Source of the DNA: Umbelopsis ramanniana AG
Lineage: Eukaryota > Mucoromycota > Umbelopsidomycetes > Umbelopsidales > Umbelopsidaceae
Assembly: GCF_025399195.1 (NCBI RefSeq)
Contig: NW_026252091.1
Coordinates: forward strand, 434,001-498,000
Reading direction: 5' to 3'
DNA: 64,000 nucleotides
Of this stretch, positions 1-11,692 are shown piece after piece. Every line of letters starts with the position of its first letter. Position 1 is the stretch's first letter. The notes under the pieces are model-generated. The model was not told the DNA's origin and made no database searches. It worked only from the letters and a program-made list of their open reading frames with translations. Both the position numbers and the translations under genes were made by a program.

Positions 1-870
1 AGGGTCGATCGTCTTGGCTTCCTGAAGGTCAGATTTTGTTTCCATGGTGTGGTTCAAAATCACGTTACTTGAATTTCGATTTCGTGCCCTGCCAGTCTCC
101 TTCCCATGGTCTCCTTGCTTGTCACTGAAATTTGAATTATAACTCTCCTTGTCATTAATTCGCTTCGACGTATCTATTTCATGTGACTGAATTAATTCAT
201 CAATGGACCTGCGTGATTCCGTTAACCTCCTTGCAGATTCTGCAATCAGCCTCTCCAGATCCTGAAGTGTATTACGTTTGGAGGATATTGTATCAGCTTT
301 CCCGGTATGCTCAATCCCGTTTTCATTTTCTAAATTGGTCTTCTTTGGCAGATGACTGGCTTGACCTGATTCTGAAAGTACGGCCTTTGACTTTTTGAAC
401 TTCTCTTGCTTTTCTGCGACGACTTGACCTTTGTCCTCCTCGTTCAGATTTTCGAGATTCGACAATCTCCAGGTATGATTTGGCTTTTTCATTCTCGAAT
501 GTCGAATATCAGAGTCGTCACTTGATCTTTCGCCCAAAACAACTTTAGGTTTCCGGTCGTCGTGTATTAAACTTGTCGTTCGCAGTCTGCCATCGCCCCT
601 GGTGCTCAGTAAACTCCTTTGTCGGTGTTGGTTGATTGACGTAGCCCCTGTTAACTGGTCTTCTAAAGCTTGGAGATGTCGTAACCTAGCGGTTTGGTTT
701 TCACGTCGGACTTGATGAAACTGACGAAATTTTTCTAGAGAATCGGTTTTGGTATCTTGAAAGCGATTTGTTGATGCATCTGGGACAGTCGAAGTAGGTA
801 CACTATCTTGTGAACCTGACCGTACCGTGATGGGTGCTGTACTTGCCGATTGAACGTCAGATTTAGACAT
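1..870 (-). CDS. Hypothetical coiled-coil protein, 5' part only
   Basis: An open frame of 290 codons runs from an ATG at 870 down to base 1 without a stop, so the gene continues past the left edge of the window. I do not recognise the family. The product is hydrophilic, rich in Ser, Arg, Glu and Gln, with low-complexity linkers. Charged segments that could form coiled coil lie at about residues 45-75 (SLEKFRQFHQVRRENQ and following) and 200-230 (TLQDLERLIAESARRL and following). No signal peptide, membrane segment or catalytic motif is visible. The ATG is chosen because it opens the frame and is preceded by AT-rich, stop-containing sequence. It could be a cytoskeletal or septin-associated protein, but nothing in the sequence shows it. 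Frame openness over 870 nt makes a real coding exon likely. Confidence 0.65.
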   Translation of the reverse strand, partial: MSKSDVQSASTAPITVRSGSQDSVPTSTVPDASTNRFQDTKTDSLEKFRQFHQVRRENQTARLRHLQALEDQLTGATSINQHRQRSLLSTRGDGRLRTTSLIHDDRKPKVVLGERSSDDSDIRHSRMKKPNHTWRLSNLENLNEEDKGQVVAEKQEKFKKSKAVLSESGQASHLPKKTNLENENGIEHTGKADTISSKRNTLQDLERLIAESARRLTESRRSIDELIQSHEIDTSKRINDKESYNSNFSDKQGDHGKETGRARNRNSSNVILNHTMETKSDLQEAKTIDP

Positions 871-1664
871 GGACTGTAGAAAGAGAATAACTTTTGGTAA
901 GTGTTCATGTTCGGACAATACTATATTTTTTACATGTTGTCGATTTGAATTTTGTATAGTTTTTTGTCGGATGGAGTTCCGCAAACCCAACAGTCCCAAA
1001 TGAACATATCTGATCACCCATTTCCCACAGAAGGCGCAACACCATTGTTCCAGAGGCCGACGATAACATATACATAATAACACAGGAAACTGAAAATTGA
1101 AATGCTCTTTGCCTAACATACATGTCTGAATAGGTTGGAAGTCGGTATAGGTTATCGTCCAGGGAGCTGGTCGCGATTCGGGGGTGGAGGACAGTGCGAG
1201 TGATACAGTTAGTCGGTTCGCCGAGGTATAAGCTTTGCTCCAGTAGTAGTGAAACCTATGTGTGGGTCGTCAAAGTAATATTCAATTAAGCAAAAGTGAC
1301 CAGATTTGCAATCATTACTGTCACGGTGGACATGCGAAAGCCGAGAGGTAACCAGGGAATTCAAAATCAGTCAAAAGAAGGTGAGACAAAGGTAGCAAAT
1401 AGATAAAAACGATAGTGAAGCTTGCAAGATTGTTATGTGAAGAAAAATATATGTAAGAGATGGGGAAGAAGAGGGAGAGAAAGAATTATAGAAAGATCTC
1501 TATAGCTTGAAAAACAAAAAAGAGGGTTGCCTCCAACAAGTCGAAAAAGGGTACAGTTGCGACCGCTCTTCGCGACGTCACGAAACTCCGCAATGCCATG
1601 CTTTGCTTCAAATACTGCTGTATTCAATCGAACGATCAGGAAAAAAAAAGGCAAAAGACTATTA
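871..1664. other. Intergenic region between the coiled-coil gene and RED/IK
   Basis: Both flanking genes are on the minus strand, so this holds the 3' end of transcription of neither plus-strand gene, but the promoter of the coiled-coil gene and the 3' UTR of RED/IK. AT-rich stretches occur near 915-960. Short open frames here look like chance. No RNA gene or repeat was recognised. Confidence 0.6.
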
Positions 1665-3476
1665 CTATTTATCGCGCTTCTTATCCATAAACGACTTCAA
1701 TTGCTGCCAGTCCCGATCGAGTTTCTGTTTTTCACTTGGTGGTTTCCTTTGCTCTCTATTTCGTTTTCTTCCGTCGCTCATTTTAACACCATACTGCATA
1801 GCGCTTTTCGGTAATACTTCCAAATTATCCTTGTATCGCTGCCAATCTTCTTCGTCGTCAAAATCCCATCTAGTCAGCTGGGCTTTCTTATTTCGATGTG
1901 TGCCTGCGTCAATTAAAGATGATGACGTTTCCTCGTTACCGTCGTCATAGTCAGCTTCATATGCGAATGACTTTTTCAATTCATCCAGAGAGGATGGTAA
2001 AGCGTCAGCACCCAATCCAAAGGTATTGTAATCATTTGCGTCTAAATCCATTTGCATTTCGGTCGATTCTAGTTTTGATTTCATGTTTTCTGCATTTTTC
2101 TGCTTTTCGCCTTCGTCATGCATAGCTGCTGATGCTGCAAGGATTTTAGCTATGTTCTGCTTTCGTTGTTCTTCTGTCTCCTCTTGATATTCATCCTCAT
2201 TCTCCGGCTTCGCAATGCCATGGAAATAATTGCCTGAAGGTAACTTATTCTCAGTCGTGTCTTCTGCCATTTGTTCGTCTTCATCCAGTTCATAATCTCT
2301 TCCAGCGTCAGCAAATATGTCATCGTCGTCATCCATTGCCACGATCATTTTAGGTGGTGATGGCTCACGTTTGGCCTTCTTCCGGGGTGGTTCATCTTTC
2401 GGCGTGTCTTCAGAACTCTGTCCACCATTCTTGAAGTTGGCAATGACTTGTACCACTTTTCCAATGACCAATTGAGCATCAGCTTCTAGATCTTCTGCAC
2501 CTGATTTGGTACCTCTATGTGATAAGTCAGCTTTGCTTCGGATAACTGAGGTTGGAATGTCAAATGGAGCACGGTAGTTCCCCCGTTCGTCGGCTAACTC
2601 GAATACAAATGCCATTCGTCCAGCGAAAAAGAGTTCGTTTTTCAGGGGTGGATTGTTTCCGGCGTCAACTACTGCTTTCTCATAAATTCGTCGTGCCATG
2701 GGTGCCTTGATATCAATTTTGTCATTTTCATCCGCGGTTTCTGGTTCATTCTGTGGTGCGACCTCTGTAGTTTGATCATCATCTATCTTCGACACAAGTG
2801 CTTCATCCAGGTCTTCCTCAGCATCCCCTTCAACTTCTTCGACCTCTTTTGCGCCTTTCATTTGTCGTCTAACGCGTTCCAAAAGGGAAAAGTCAAGACC
2901 TTTGACCAAATGCGTATGCTCTGTATCTCCTCCAAGGTATTTCGATTGCTCATAAATGGCTTTTTGATCTAGCTCCTGTCCATCTTCGCTCAACTGCTGA
3001 AGCAAACTGTTTGCCGTAATGTCATCATCATCCGCCTTCCTTCGCTCAGCCGCTCGATCTCGATAGTTATCATCTTGTTCCTTCTCAGGTCTTTCCGTGT
3101 TGTCTCGTTCTCGGAACCTAACATAATGTTTTCGTGAGTGAAAGTTTGGTACAGAAAAAAGACATCCTATATGGAACTTACTTCTTTTTTTTTACGGATT
3201 CCGGTTTCGCAAAAGTTGCGCCAACGCTTCTCCTACATATTTTTATTTAGTATCTATTGAATATAGGGAAACGTATCTACAAACTTACGGTGCTCTTGCT
3301 AGTAATGTTTTCTTACCAGCATTGCTGGTTGGCTCTCCATTGCTCGTAGATGCTCTAGGAGTTTGTAATAACTTACGAAAGTCCTCCTGCGTAAGCCTTT
3401 CAATGAAGGACCTTGATTAGTGACGTTCCATATGATAATACCCATACATGAAAGAAGCTCACCCTTGATCAGCCAT
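1665..3476 (-). CDS. IK: RED/IK-type spliceosomal protein (Smu2 family)
   Basis: Homologue of RED/IK, the SMU1 partner in the spliceosomal B complex, acting in the nucleus. Exons in transcript order: 3476-3463, 3396-3289, 3232-3182, 3117-1665 (541 residues). The 14-nt first exon joins in frame to give a start MADQGLTQEDFRKLL, which resembles the RED N-terminus; lysine-rich KKKKKFRERD follows as in the family, then NYRDRAAERR. The RED_N core spans about residues 60-260 (ELFFAGRMAFVFEL is typical). The C-terminal block with MQYGVKMSDGRKRNRE is the RED_C signature. The Arg-Glu/Arg-Asp dipeptide repeat that names the human protein is nearly absent; acidic and lysine-rich linkers replace it. Identity is well supported by both ends; the exact first exon is inferred from frame and family match. 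Confidence 0.9.
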
Positions 3477-3720
3477 GTCGTTGAGATAGTTGTATTGAGT
3501 CGGGGCGACAGTAGCTGCGAAATTCCATTATGTGACTGTCTAGAAATGGCCCCACACAGTAAACGCTCAGTGGGAGACTGCTGCAAAATCCTGGCCTGAA
3601 ACCTTACTTGTATCCTTTTGCTCTCACAATCCTGTTTCTTGTACACAGTTCCTTTTTATTATATTACAAATACATATTCCTTATGGACATCTTCACATAG
3701 TGATTTGACTGAACGTCACC

Positions 3721-3743
3721 CACTCACACAAAGCGAGTGAGTG
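3721..3743. repeat. Small inverted repeat
   Basis: CACTCAC at 3721-3727 is mirrored by GTGAGTG at 3737-3743, with a 9-nt spacer. It lies about 250 bp upstream of the RED/IK start. It could be a hairpin or a dimeric binding site; a chance match is also likely given the short arms. Confidence 0.35.
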
Positions 3744-4743
3744 TGATCATGAAGGCTCATGAGACCTACATAACGATAACGAACACTACCATTGTATGTT
3801 GTGTTCCAAATGAAGAGCCTAGCCCTAAATACAGCAGTTCAATGTAGGGGTACTAGCCAACGTTTTTAAGTAGGTAATCAGTGTCTACAGACATAAGTAA
3901 AAAGGTGGCTACACTTGCTGTTATATGACTCAAACTTCTTCTGATATGCCCTTTATTGTTGTTTTTTCATCGAGAGCGTGACCCCAAATCAGCGTGGCTC
4001 TATGTCTTCGCTGGAAAATAGCCTGCGTATGCAATCTACGCTGGAGTTTTCTACTGGTGGAATAAAGTGGAACGTGCTATGGATTCTTATGGAAAGGACA
4101 GTGTAATTGACGCGAAGCTCAGGCAATGTTCTGAACAGACATCGTTATACATCGTCTCTTATCTTTTACAGAATGTTCTATAGACTGCTGACTACGTGGC
4201 TTGCTCATAGCTTCAAGATCGCAAGGAAAAAGCGTACTGGTTCACGCTTGCTGCAAGTGATGTGATAAGATTATGGTTTTTTGAATGCAGCTTTTTATTG
4301 TTGATATCATGCACGTCAACAAAATTTACTTGCAGGCTTGCAATTGTAAGCAAAAATCTTAATAGAGGGTACGTAACTGTTTCTTCACTGACGCACAGCG
4401 AAAGCAATGACATCGAGAATTTTTTTGCTGACAATATTCGAGAGAAATTTTTAATTCTTTTCGGCTTCGAAGCGCTCGCTCACACGAAAAAACTTAGAAA
4501 GAAACGTGTAGAAAGAAATCGGAACAATTACAATTATATCGATCACTTGACGGAATACCATTTATCGATATCAGCCGACGTATAACTTCCAACTGTAGGT
4601 GAGCGAGAGACATCCGATTTTGTGGGCTCTAGAATGCGACAGCACACGTTATTTGTACTCCATGACGTGACGCGGTAAAAGAAACAAGATGCATTGGTGC
4701 GCTGCCTTACTTGCACTTGTTAATTAGCGACTAAACTTTTTAC

Positions 4744-4759
4744 GAAGCTAGCTAGCTTC
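4744..4759. repeat. 16-bp perfect palindrome
   Basis: GAAGCTAGCTAGCTTC reads identically on both strands, with no spacer. It lies in the gene-poor stretch, so no neighbour gives it a role. It may be a dimeric protein-binding site or chance. Confidence 0.5.
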
Positions 4760-5973
4760 AAAGTTGGATGAAATGAGTTTCTTTACGCCCATCGCACAAA
4801 CTGGTTTCTGGTTGACTTCGTCTGTGTGTGACCGATGAAAAAAGGTTTATGCTACACGAAAATGTTGCTATACCAAGCAGGGTACCTGATCGCCCATCCC
4901 TTGGATGACGCGATATCTCAATTTGGTTTATATCCGGTCACCTTCAAAGCAGGGAATGCAGCGCTTCTTGCCCGATCTTTAAGTCGGAAAGTAGGCAAGT
5001 TTAAATGTACCCATTACACCAAGTTACTTTTTTCTGTTTTATCTCTTTCGTTTCCTGAAAATCTCGCTATACTGCCATATCCAGCGATGCGAGCTTTTGT
5101 GACATGTGTGGTGTACACAAATCAGCCACGAAGGAAAATGGCGCCGGCAGGGTGTTGATACGCATAATCCTAATGGCCATACTGCGCTTGTAAAAAATCA
5201 ACGTGATGTCAACTGGTTCAAGGGTATATTATAAGAATAGAGTTCCTTCTTATCGATTCCAAACCATTGGCTCGCATACTTCTGAATCATCAAAAGCGAG
5301 GTACATTACTGCTTTTGGTGCTCAAAAATGACACTGGATGTAAACAATTTCAAAGAACAATTAGAAACTAGGATCCGCTCATATAGGTGAAAAATACATC
5401 TCAATTGATTTCATAATACCGGAGGATGTTTGCTTGTATATTGGAGATGTAGGGATTGCGCCATTTTTAGCTCTCTCTTTTTTTTTTTTTATTTTCAAAC
5501 AAAATCAGGTGAGCCAATAGCTGATTGCATAGCTTCCTAGTAACCAGTGTGATGCAACACACGGTGTTGCAAGACAAGTGTCAACATATCGTAGCACCCG
5601 ACGGCTTCCCATTTTCAGACCGTGTGGGACAATAGCTAAGTCCGAGAGAATGACATTACTCTCTTTTTTATTATGCCGAGAAACTTCTATTGGTTTAGCC
5701 AAAGCATGGAAAATGCATCAGGGAAAGTCTTTTTTTGTAACGAAAAGATTCGTTACAGCTAATATTTACATGGCCAGGGTATCGAGTTTGAAGTCAGATG
5801 CACGGCTGTTTCTCGACCGTTTAGGTGTGCAGCACGAATGTTAATGTCTTACAACTTCAACGGGGAGTGCTTTCTGATCTATTTCAAGGTTACCACGAAA
5901 TATGTTGTAATTGTGTGTTGGACAATTTCGAGTCTGGGTAATTTTGGTGCAATTAGTTCCTGATAGCAAAATA

Positions 5974-6138
5974 TCAAGATGTAAAACACCACAGTGAAGA
6001 GAGCATTAGTTTGACTGAAGACATTCTGGAGCGTGCTCTAGGTGGTCTTGGAGGATGAGTGGTATCTGGAGGATTTTGAGGTTGAGGTGGCACTTGAGGT
6101 GGTATTGGATTGACTGGTCGTGGTCTGCGCGAATCCAT
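5974..6138 (-). CDS. Short proline-rich open frame, doubtful
   Basis: A 54-codon frame starts at an ATG at 6138 and encodes MDSRRPRPVNPIPPQ followed by PPQP, PPD and PPRPP blocks and then a hydrophobic tail. The strongly biased composition is unlike the chance frames around it, so it could be a small peptide gene or the first exon of a larger gene whose remainder I cannot find. There is no family match. Treat as a candidate only. Confidence 0.2.
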   Translation of the reverse strand: MDSRRPRPVNPIPPQVPPQPQNPPDTTHPPRPPRARSRMSSVKLMLSSLWCFTS

Positions 6139-8427
6139 GTTATACCCAAGACGAAGGAACAAAATTTTTGTTGCAGTAAAATTTTCCGTGTGGTAGCCGG
6201 CTTTTAAAGACAGTCTTAAAAAAAAAAAGGTTCGCGCTCGTCTGCCACACCCAACAAACCAAATACGTCGATTATGGATTATAGAGTTTTTTTTCTTTGC
6301 GGTTCCTTTTATTGTATGGGGATACTAGAAATGAGAAAGTCAGGTTACTACTTGAAAATTTGGGTAGATTATTTAGGTAACCTCAGGACCCACATAATAC
6401 ATGAGTTGCAACATACTACGTCTGTAAGTTTATCATGAGCCGTAACATTTGAGAATGGTTGGTAGAAGACAATGAGCGCACGGGCCAGGTTTACACTGCA
6501 TGCGATAACGATAGACATACTCGTATGCTTAGGTTTATAGCATAGAAACGTAACAGTGCTGGTGGAGGTGGTGTGGACATAACCTCAAATGTGGTGCGAG
6601 GTACTACTATTTGTCTTACAACGCCAGAACATCTCAGATTCATGATGAGCTGTTAAAGCTATAAGCTCAAAAAAAGCACTAAATAGAAGAAGAATTTGGA
6701 AAACTGGAGACTTTTTTTGAGCAAGAAGGCAATGACGGAACATCATTCGACTCCAGTTTGAGCTCGCTCTTCCCTTTGTAGGTGCTGACTGTGGAAGCTG
6801 GCGCCTAAAAAGATAATAATACCGTTTAGTCTGCAGACTAAAACTGGCACAAAATTCTATTTCCTATTTGCAAATATCGAATGATTGCTCGGTCAGGGTG
6901 GAGTCAAACCGATGCATGACAGGATTTTTTTTAAAAAAAGTTCTCAAATACTTTGGCACATGCATGTGGTGGTACCAACTGATATAATCTACAAGTTACA
7001 AAAAAGCTTCTTGAAATCGCAGATGATCTATGTTCTCGGGGAAGTTCACTATCTTCTTTTAAAGCAGCAGTGCTAGAAAGTTTCTCAACTGCGTAATAAA
7101 TGGGATTTGCTTTATCATGCTGCACCATAAGAACCAACAATCAGACTTAAAGGTAGTTTAATTGATAAAGTTTCTAAATGACAACGTGACGTTTTAACTT
7201 GATCACCAAGATGATCGCCGCTGCTTGCTGTTCGGGCTTGGCATGGCCATGAGTGAGAAAATTCTCAGAGTTCATCCTCAGCTGATGGGAATTATTGCAC
7301 ACCGATTTGCGGGATAGGATCTGGGACGGTCCATTTAATATCATTTGTAGTATGATGTGATGTCGCTTAGAAATTTATCTTTTGAGAACATCATAGTGAA
7401 CACAGTGAACTATAGCCCAGCTTCTGATCTACTGGGGATGCATTGACCGTCATGTAGGATTTGTCGTAAGGAATGCTTCCCCATCCAACAATTTACTTGC
7501 AACCTTACTTCTAATGCGTACTCACAGACAGTACTCATGCCTCTTCAAACCACGCGTTTAGCACCAATAGTTTCAGGGGAGGAGAGCTTCTCAGACATAC
7601 TAATTAACAATTATCGAGCTGCATCACCCATCAATGGTCAATTTTTCATTCACCAGTGAAGATACTAGTCTTCACATATATTCCCGACAATGTCCGAGGT
7701 ACGACCTGAGAAGGATAATATCTCGAGCCAACTTGACTTTTTCAATATTTGACACAACCATCTCTCCCAAAAGCTTGGGAAAATGGGAACTTCGATCAAA
7801 AACGTCACAGCAAATACTGTCTGTCACACATTACTACAGACAAGAGAAAAGTATTCGGTCATCCGAATAGGTATGTTGCACGTAACCCGAACTACTTTCC
7901 GACTGATCACAAACCTTAATTAGCGTTATCAAATCATTGAATAAGTAGGGCGAGCCGTAAGCCGTGCTTAATAAGGTGGTAGATCATTGTCCTCTACGAA
8001 AGTACTTAAGATCGCGTGATCTGGCGGCCCAATCGTAAGGAAGTAGAAGGTGCTGAAAAAATGCAAGACCCGTTTGTTGGCGATTTTCATTAGTCAAAGG
8101 ACCTGATTAAACTGCTACAAAACCTAAATAAAGGAAAAGATTACAATATTGAGATGGCATCATCATACAAACTCACTTTGAGCCTAACTGTTACTGCTGC
8201 ACTTCGAATCAATTGGAAACTTAAGGCTACCATCTATTTCTAGGCATTTTAAGGTAGGGCAAATTTTGTATGCTCAGGTGTTCATTTCACTGTATATATT
8301 GCCTTTATCGTACCTTTTTCATAAGAATTGAAAAAGCAGGTATAAGAGGTTCTGCAAACTAATCCTTTCGATTGTCAAGCCGATATTTCTCTCTTTGTTC
8401 CTTTACAAACATCGGAATCAGGGCAGT

Positions 8428-8433
8428 CACGTG
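8428..8433. promoter_or_regulatory. CACGTG box upstream of SDH3
   Basis: A palindromic E-box core 127 bp before the SDH3 start codon. In fungi such cores are bound by Cbf1-type or other bHLH factors (family knowledge). Function here is inferred from position and from similar boxes before other genes in the window. Confidence 0.4.
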
Positions 8434-8559
8434 CTTCGTAAAATCTCGGCCGCTGAGCAATTGAGACATGTGATTTCCGTAAAGCCGTGATGTCAGCAAA
8501 ATCGTCCGCTTATTGCCAGGCCTCACTGCAAGAACAAGTCTATCCCAAAGACACCGAAC

Positions 8560-9438
8560 ATGTTCGCTACTCGCGCCGTGAACAGCATCGTTGCTCAGAG
8601 TAAGTAAAGGGCTATATGAAAAGAATCTTAAGTTTTGCAGTTTTCACAAAAGTTTGTTCAACCTCACACGTCTCATTAATGACTTGAATTCAACAGACGT
8701 GGCTAGAACTGCCCTTTTCAAGAATGCCTCTGCCGTTCCCACTGGCATCAGGTATGATCCAATTTTTGTCAGATACCGTTATATCGTAAACACCAATGCT
8801 TTTGATGCTACAATTCTGACTATCATTTGGCATATACTCCATTTACGACAATAGAGCATTCCGTGCTACCCCTTCTACAATGGAACAGTCACCTGATGCT
8901 GAATCCGAGCTTCTCAGACAGCAGCGATTAGTTCGACCAAAATCTCCCCATTTGACTATCTACCAACCTCAGCTGACTTGGCTTATGTCTGGTTTTCACA
9001 GAATCACCGGTTGCGCTGTCGGTGCTGGTGAGTTTTACGTGCCGTGGGATAATACGGCCACATCAGTTCAATTCTAACCTCCAAAGCAAACTACTAGGTT
9101 TTTACGTTGGTGCTCTTTCATACCTTGCTCTTCCCGCCCTTGGATACAACTTTGATACTTCAGCAATTGTCGCCTCCGTTGCTTCTCTTCCTGTCGTCGC
9201 GAAGGTCGGTATCAAGACCACCGTTGCCTTCCCATTCGTGTTCCATTGCTTGAACGGTGTCAGACATTTGGTGAGTACCTACGGAACTGAAAATTTTCCA
9301 TTCCGTATCCAATTGACTAATCTTTTTATTCAGATTTGGGATACTGGCCGCTTCTTGACCGTCGATGGCGTGTACAAGACTGGTTATGCTGTCTTGGGTA
9401 GCTCTGCTGCTATCACCCTCTACTTGGCTTCACTTTAA
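8560..9438 (+). CDS. SDH3: Succinate dehydrogenase cytochrome b560 subunit (SdhC/Sdh3)
   Basis: Membrane anchor of respiratory complex II; it binds heme b and ubiquinone in the inner mitochondrial membrane. Exons: 8560-8599, 8697-8751, 8855-9027, 9098-9270, 9334-9438, giving 181 residues, a normal length. Residues 1 to about 55 are basic and hydroxylated with few acidic residues, fitting a mitochondrial presequence. The core starts at [13 protein letters not shown], followed by SGFHRITG, whose Ser and Arg contribute to the quinone site, three hydrophobic helices, and the second family signature [13 protein letters not shown] with the heme-ligand histidine region. That signature is interrupted by the last intron exactly after RHL, which confirms the junction. 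A CACGTG box lies 127 bp upstream. Convergent with the LIM gene. Confidence 0.95.
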
Positions 9439-9575
9439 ATAAGAGAAAAGAATGATTGGATATCATTTTTTACTTTTACGGTAGAAAAAAAAACAAAAAG
9501 AACAGTTACAAGAACACAGAATTATCATAAAAGGAAAAATATAGGACGGCAGTAAATTTTTTAAAAAGGCTATAT

Positions 9576-11692
9576 CTACAGGTTTTTGAACATGGTTTGT
9601 CTACGTTCTGCGCGAACGTTCCGCGAGCGCTGCAATTGAAGCATATGTGTTTCGCAATAGGTTCTATTTTCGTGAATGTAGTATACATCGGTGATCGGAA
9701 TGCGGCAGACCTAGACGTGAACAAATCATGAGAATTGGATCGTCATAGCTTCAAAATAATAAGAGGGATGCATACCGAACATGAGAGACAAACTGGGTGG
9801 TAACGCCAACCTTCGATTGTCTGTACGCATGGACCTTCAATTGGCTCGTCGCACGATCGACAGAGCGAATTATTCAGTCTATGGTAATGTCGTTTACAAT
9901 AAGGTGCACCGTCGTAGACATAAAAAGTATTATCGGGGAACGCATTGTGGCAAGTCTATGGCTCTGAACGTTAGCAGGCCATTTAAAATCACTTTTCCAC
10001 CGTATCACGCATATATCTCACCTGACAACCGAAACAATTTCGATGCCACTTTCCTTGCAGCTTTCCATCCAAGGCAGAAACGGCCTCTTTCTCTACCGGC
10101 AATCCACAGCTACGACATTTTGGCAAGAAAAGGTGCTTGAAATCCTCTCTGCAGAACACCCGACCTTGATGCTCTACCAAACCAATCGTTTTAGGATTGA
10201 GAGGCTGTCTGCAATGGTAACATTGCAAGTGTCCAACATGGTACTGTTTTCCGAGAGCTTTCATGCTTTCTTGATGTGCAGTAAGAGGCTTGTCGCTGTG
10301 TGAGGATCGATCAGTATCGGTTGTCAAAATTTACTCACTTCACCTATACAGATAATTCTTGCTTACCACCCGGAACAATAAACCCTCTTTTTGACCACAC
10401 GGTAGTCTCGTTCGCAGAATAGCTTTCCCTCATGTTCGTAACATGTTTGCCGATCGTTGAACTCAACCGCACACAGAGCGCAGTGAAAGCACCTACGGTG
10501 ATAACACTACAAGCCCAAATATTCTTAGTGACCATGAAACGGTATACCTAAATCCCTCCATATCTCTTTCCTTACCCGACTTTCCATGTTCACCACTTGT
10601 TCACTACGCGAAATCCCCTTGCCGCACGCCGAACAACTATTTGCAACAGGTAGTGGAGTGTTTGGTTGAACAGCCTTGGGCGCCGGTTTTTGGTCCTCTG
10701 TCGACATTTTCGACATTAAGTCATTCACCAAAGAATCCAACGCACCACCGCTATCGCTAGTGGGGTTGTAAATATCTTCATAATCCTCTGTTGTACGTAA
10801 GGTAAGCCAAAAAACTTTAATGAACTTGCCTTATATGTATCAACGATCCCTATGCCATGCCATGCCACCCACTATTACTTACCGTCATCGAACCAGCCAT
10901 GAGCTGTGTAAGAGGAATCATCCTTTTTCCCATACGGATCTTCGCTTCTCTTCTGTTGATGTGAGGCTCCGTAGTTATCAGGTGAGCGAGTGGGTTCTGG
11001 GTCGTATGCCGGCACTTGGCGATGAGCAGGGGAAGGAGAAGTGCTATTTTTACGAATACCGCCGTTATAGTAGTCCCTCTGATCCTCCCTTTCCCTTGGA
11101 GGATTTTTCGTGTTGCTTTCTGGACCATAGTAGTAATCATTTGCGGCAGGTTTTCGTGGTGAGCGTGGGGCCGACTGGACGTCATGTGGGCGCGCTCTAT
11201 CTGGAGCCAGGTACGCTTCAGGTTTTCGATCGGGGGTCGGTCGTGTGTCGTAAGAACCATAGCCTTCATAGTTATTTTTCGGAGCATACCTATCGACAGG
11301 TGCAGGCTTCGGTTTGTAATCTAAAGGGATAGTTTATCAATATAATCATGATAACAAACGGATATTTTCTGTTGCCCCTTCAAAAGTGGCACAAAAATAT
11401 TGACACACAAGTTTTTTTTTTTACCTCGATTGTCAAGTGGTGGTGGTGGATTGGCAGCCGGCACGCCTACATAACGAATAAAGCGCAGTCAATATTAATT
11501 CAATTGAACAGAAATCCGTGTAATGAATATTCTAAAACCTCTGGTATTAGGAAAGGATGGGACAGGAGGAACACTAGAACACAAGTGTATGGCAAGTTTT
11601 CTCAATTCAACTTGACGTCCACAGTCAGAGCACTTGACAGTGGGAAGTATTTGAGACATACGGGGCTCATTTTGAGAGCTGACATTACTCAT
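9576..11692 (-). CDS. Paxillin-like protein with four LIM domains
   Basis: Probable cytoskeletal adaptor of the paxillin/Pxl1 type, acting at sites of polarised growth or cytokinesis (inference from family). Exons: 11692-11539, 11466-11425, 11320-10883, 10787-10576, 10506-10367, 10295-10022, 9955-9776, 9710-9576; 524 residues. Residues 20-37 hold a small Cys/His motif (CSDCGRQVELRKLAIHLC). Residues 40-250 are disordered, rich in Pro, Tyr, Asp and Arg. Four LIM domains follow: about 263-325 (CSAC...HRRCFHC), 326-385 (CSGC...HVGHLQCYHC), 389-447 (CRSCG...HRNCFGC) and 452-505 (CRSCD...HPVCLSC). Zinc-ligand spacing fixed the introns: the one between MESR and CYHRRCFHC is needed to restore the first LIM domain. 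The donor of intron 1 (GTTTTA) is weak. Divergent from GMPPA. Confidence 0.88.

Larger units (their letters stand above)
3477..8559. other. Gene-poor 5-kb stretch
   Basis: No convincing gene was found here, in contrast to roughly one gene per 2 kb elsewhere. Open frames at 4262-4585, 4835-5158 and 7634-7870 have no recognisable domain and no supporting splice structure. Poly-A/T runs (for example near 5469-5482 and 6218-6229), a 16-bp palindrome at 4744-4759, a small inverted repeat at 3721-3743 and a short proline-rich frame on the minus strand (5974-6138) are the only structure I see. Decayed transposon, non-coding transcript or long promoter are all possible; no terminal repeats or transposase motifs were identified. 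Confidence 0.55.

Noticed and set aside
4262-4585. 107-codon open frame in the gene-poor stretch
   Set aside because: No domain, no splice support, composition like surrounding non-coding DNA.
4835-5158. 107-codon open frame in the gene-poor stretch
   Set aside because: No recognisable family and mixed hydrophobic content typical of chance frames.
5211-5225. GGTTCAAGG resembling part of a tRNA B box
   Set aside because: The rest of the B box, an A box and a cloverleaf are missing.
10520-10560. A possible mini-exon inside the first LIM domain
   Set aside because: Splicing straight from 10576 to 10506 restores perfect LIM ligand spacing, so no mini-exon is needed.
10850-11287. 145-codon minus-strand frame
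   Set aside because: It is another frame of LIM-gene exon 3; the frame with the Pro/Tyr-rich chain joins correctly to the LIM domains.
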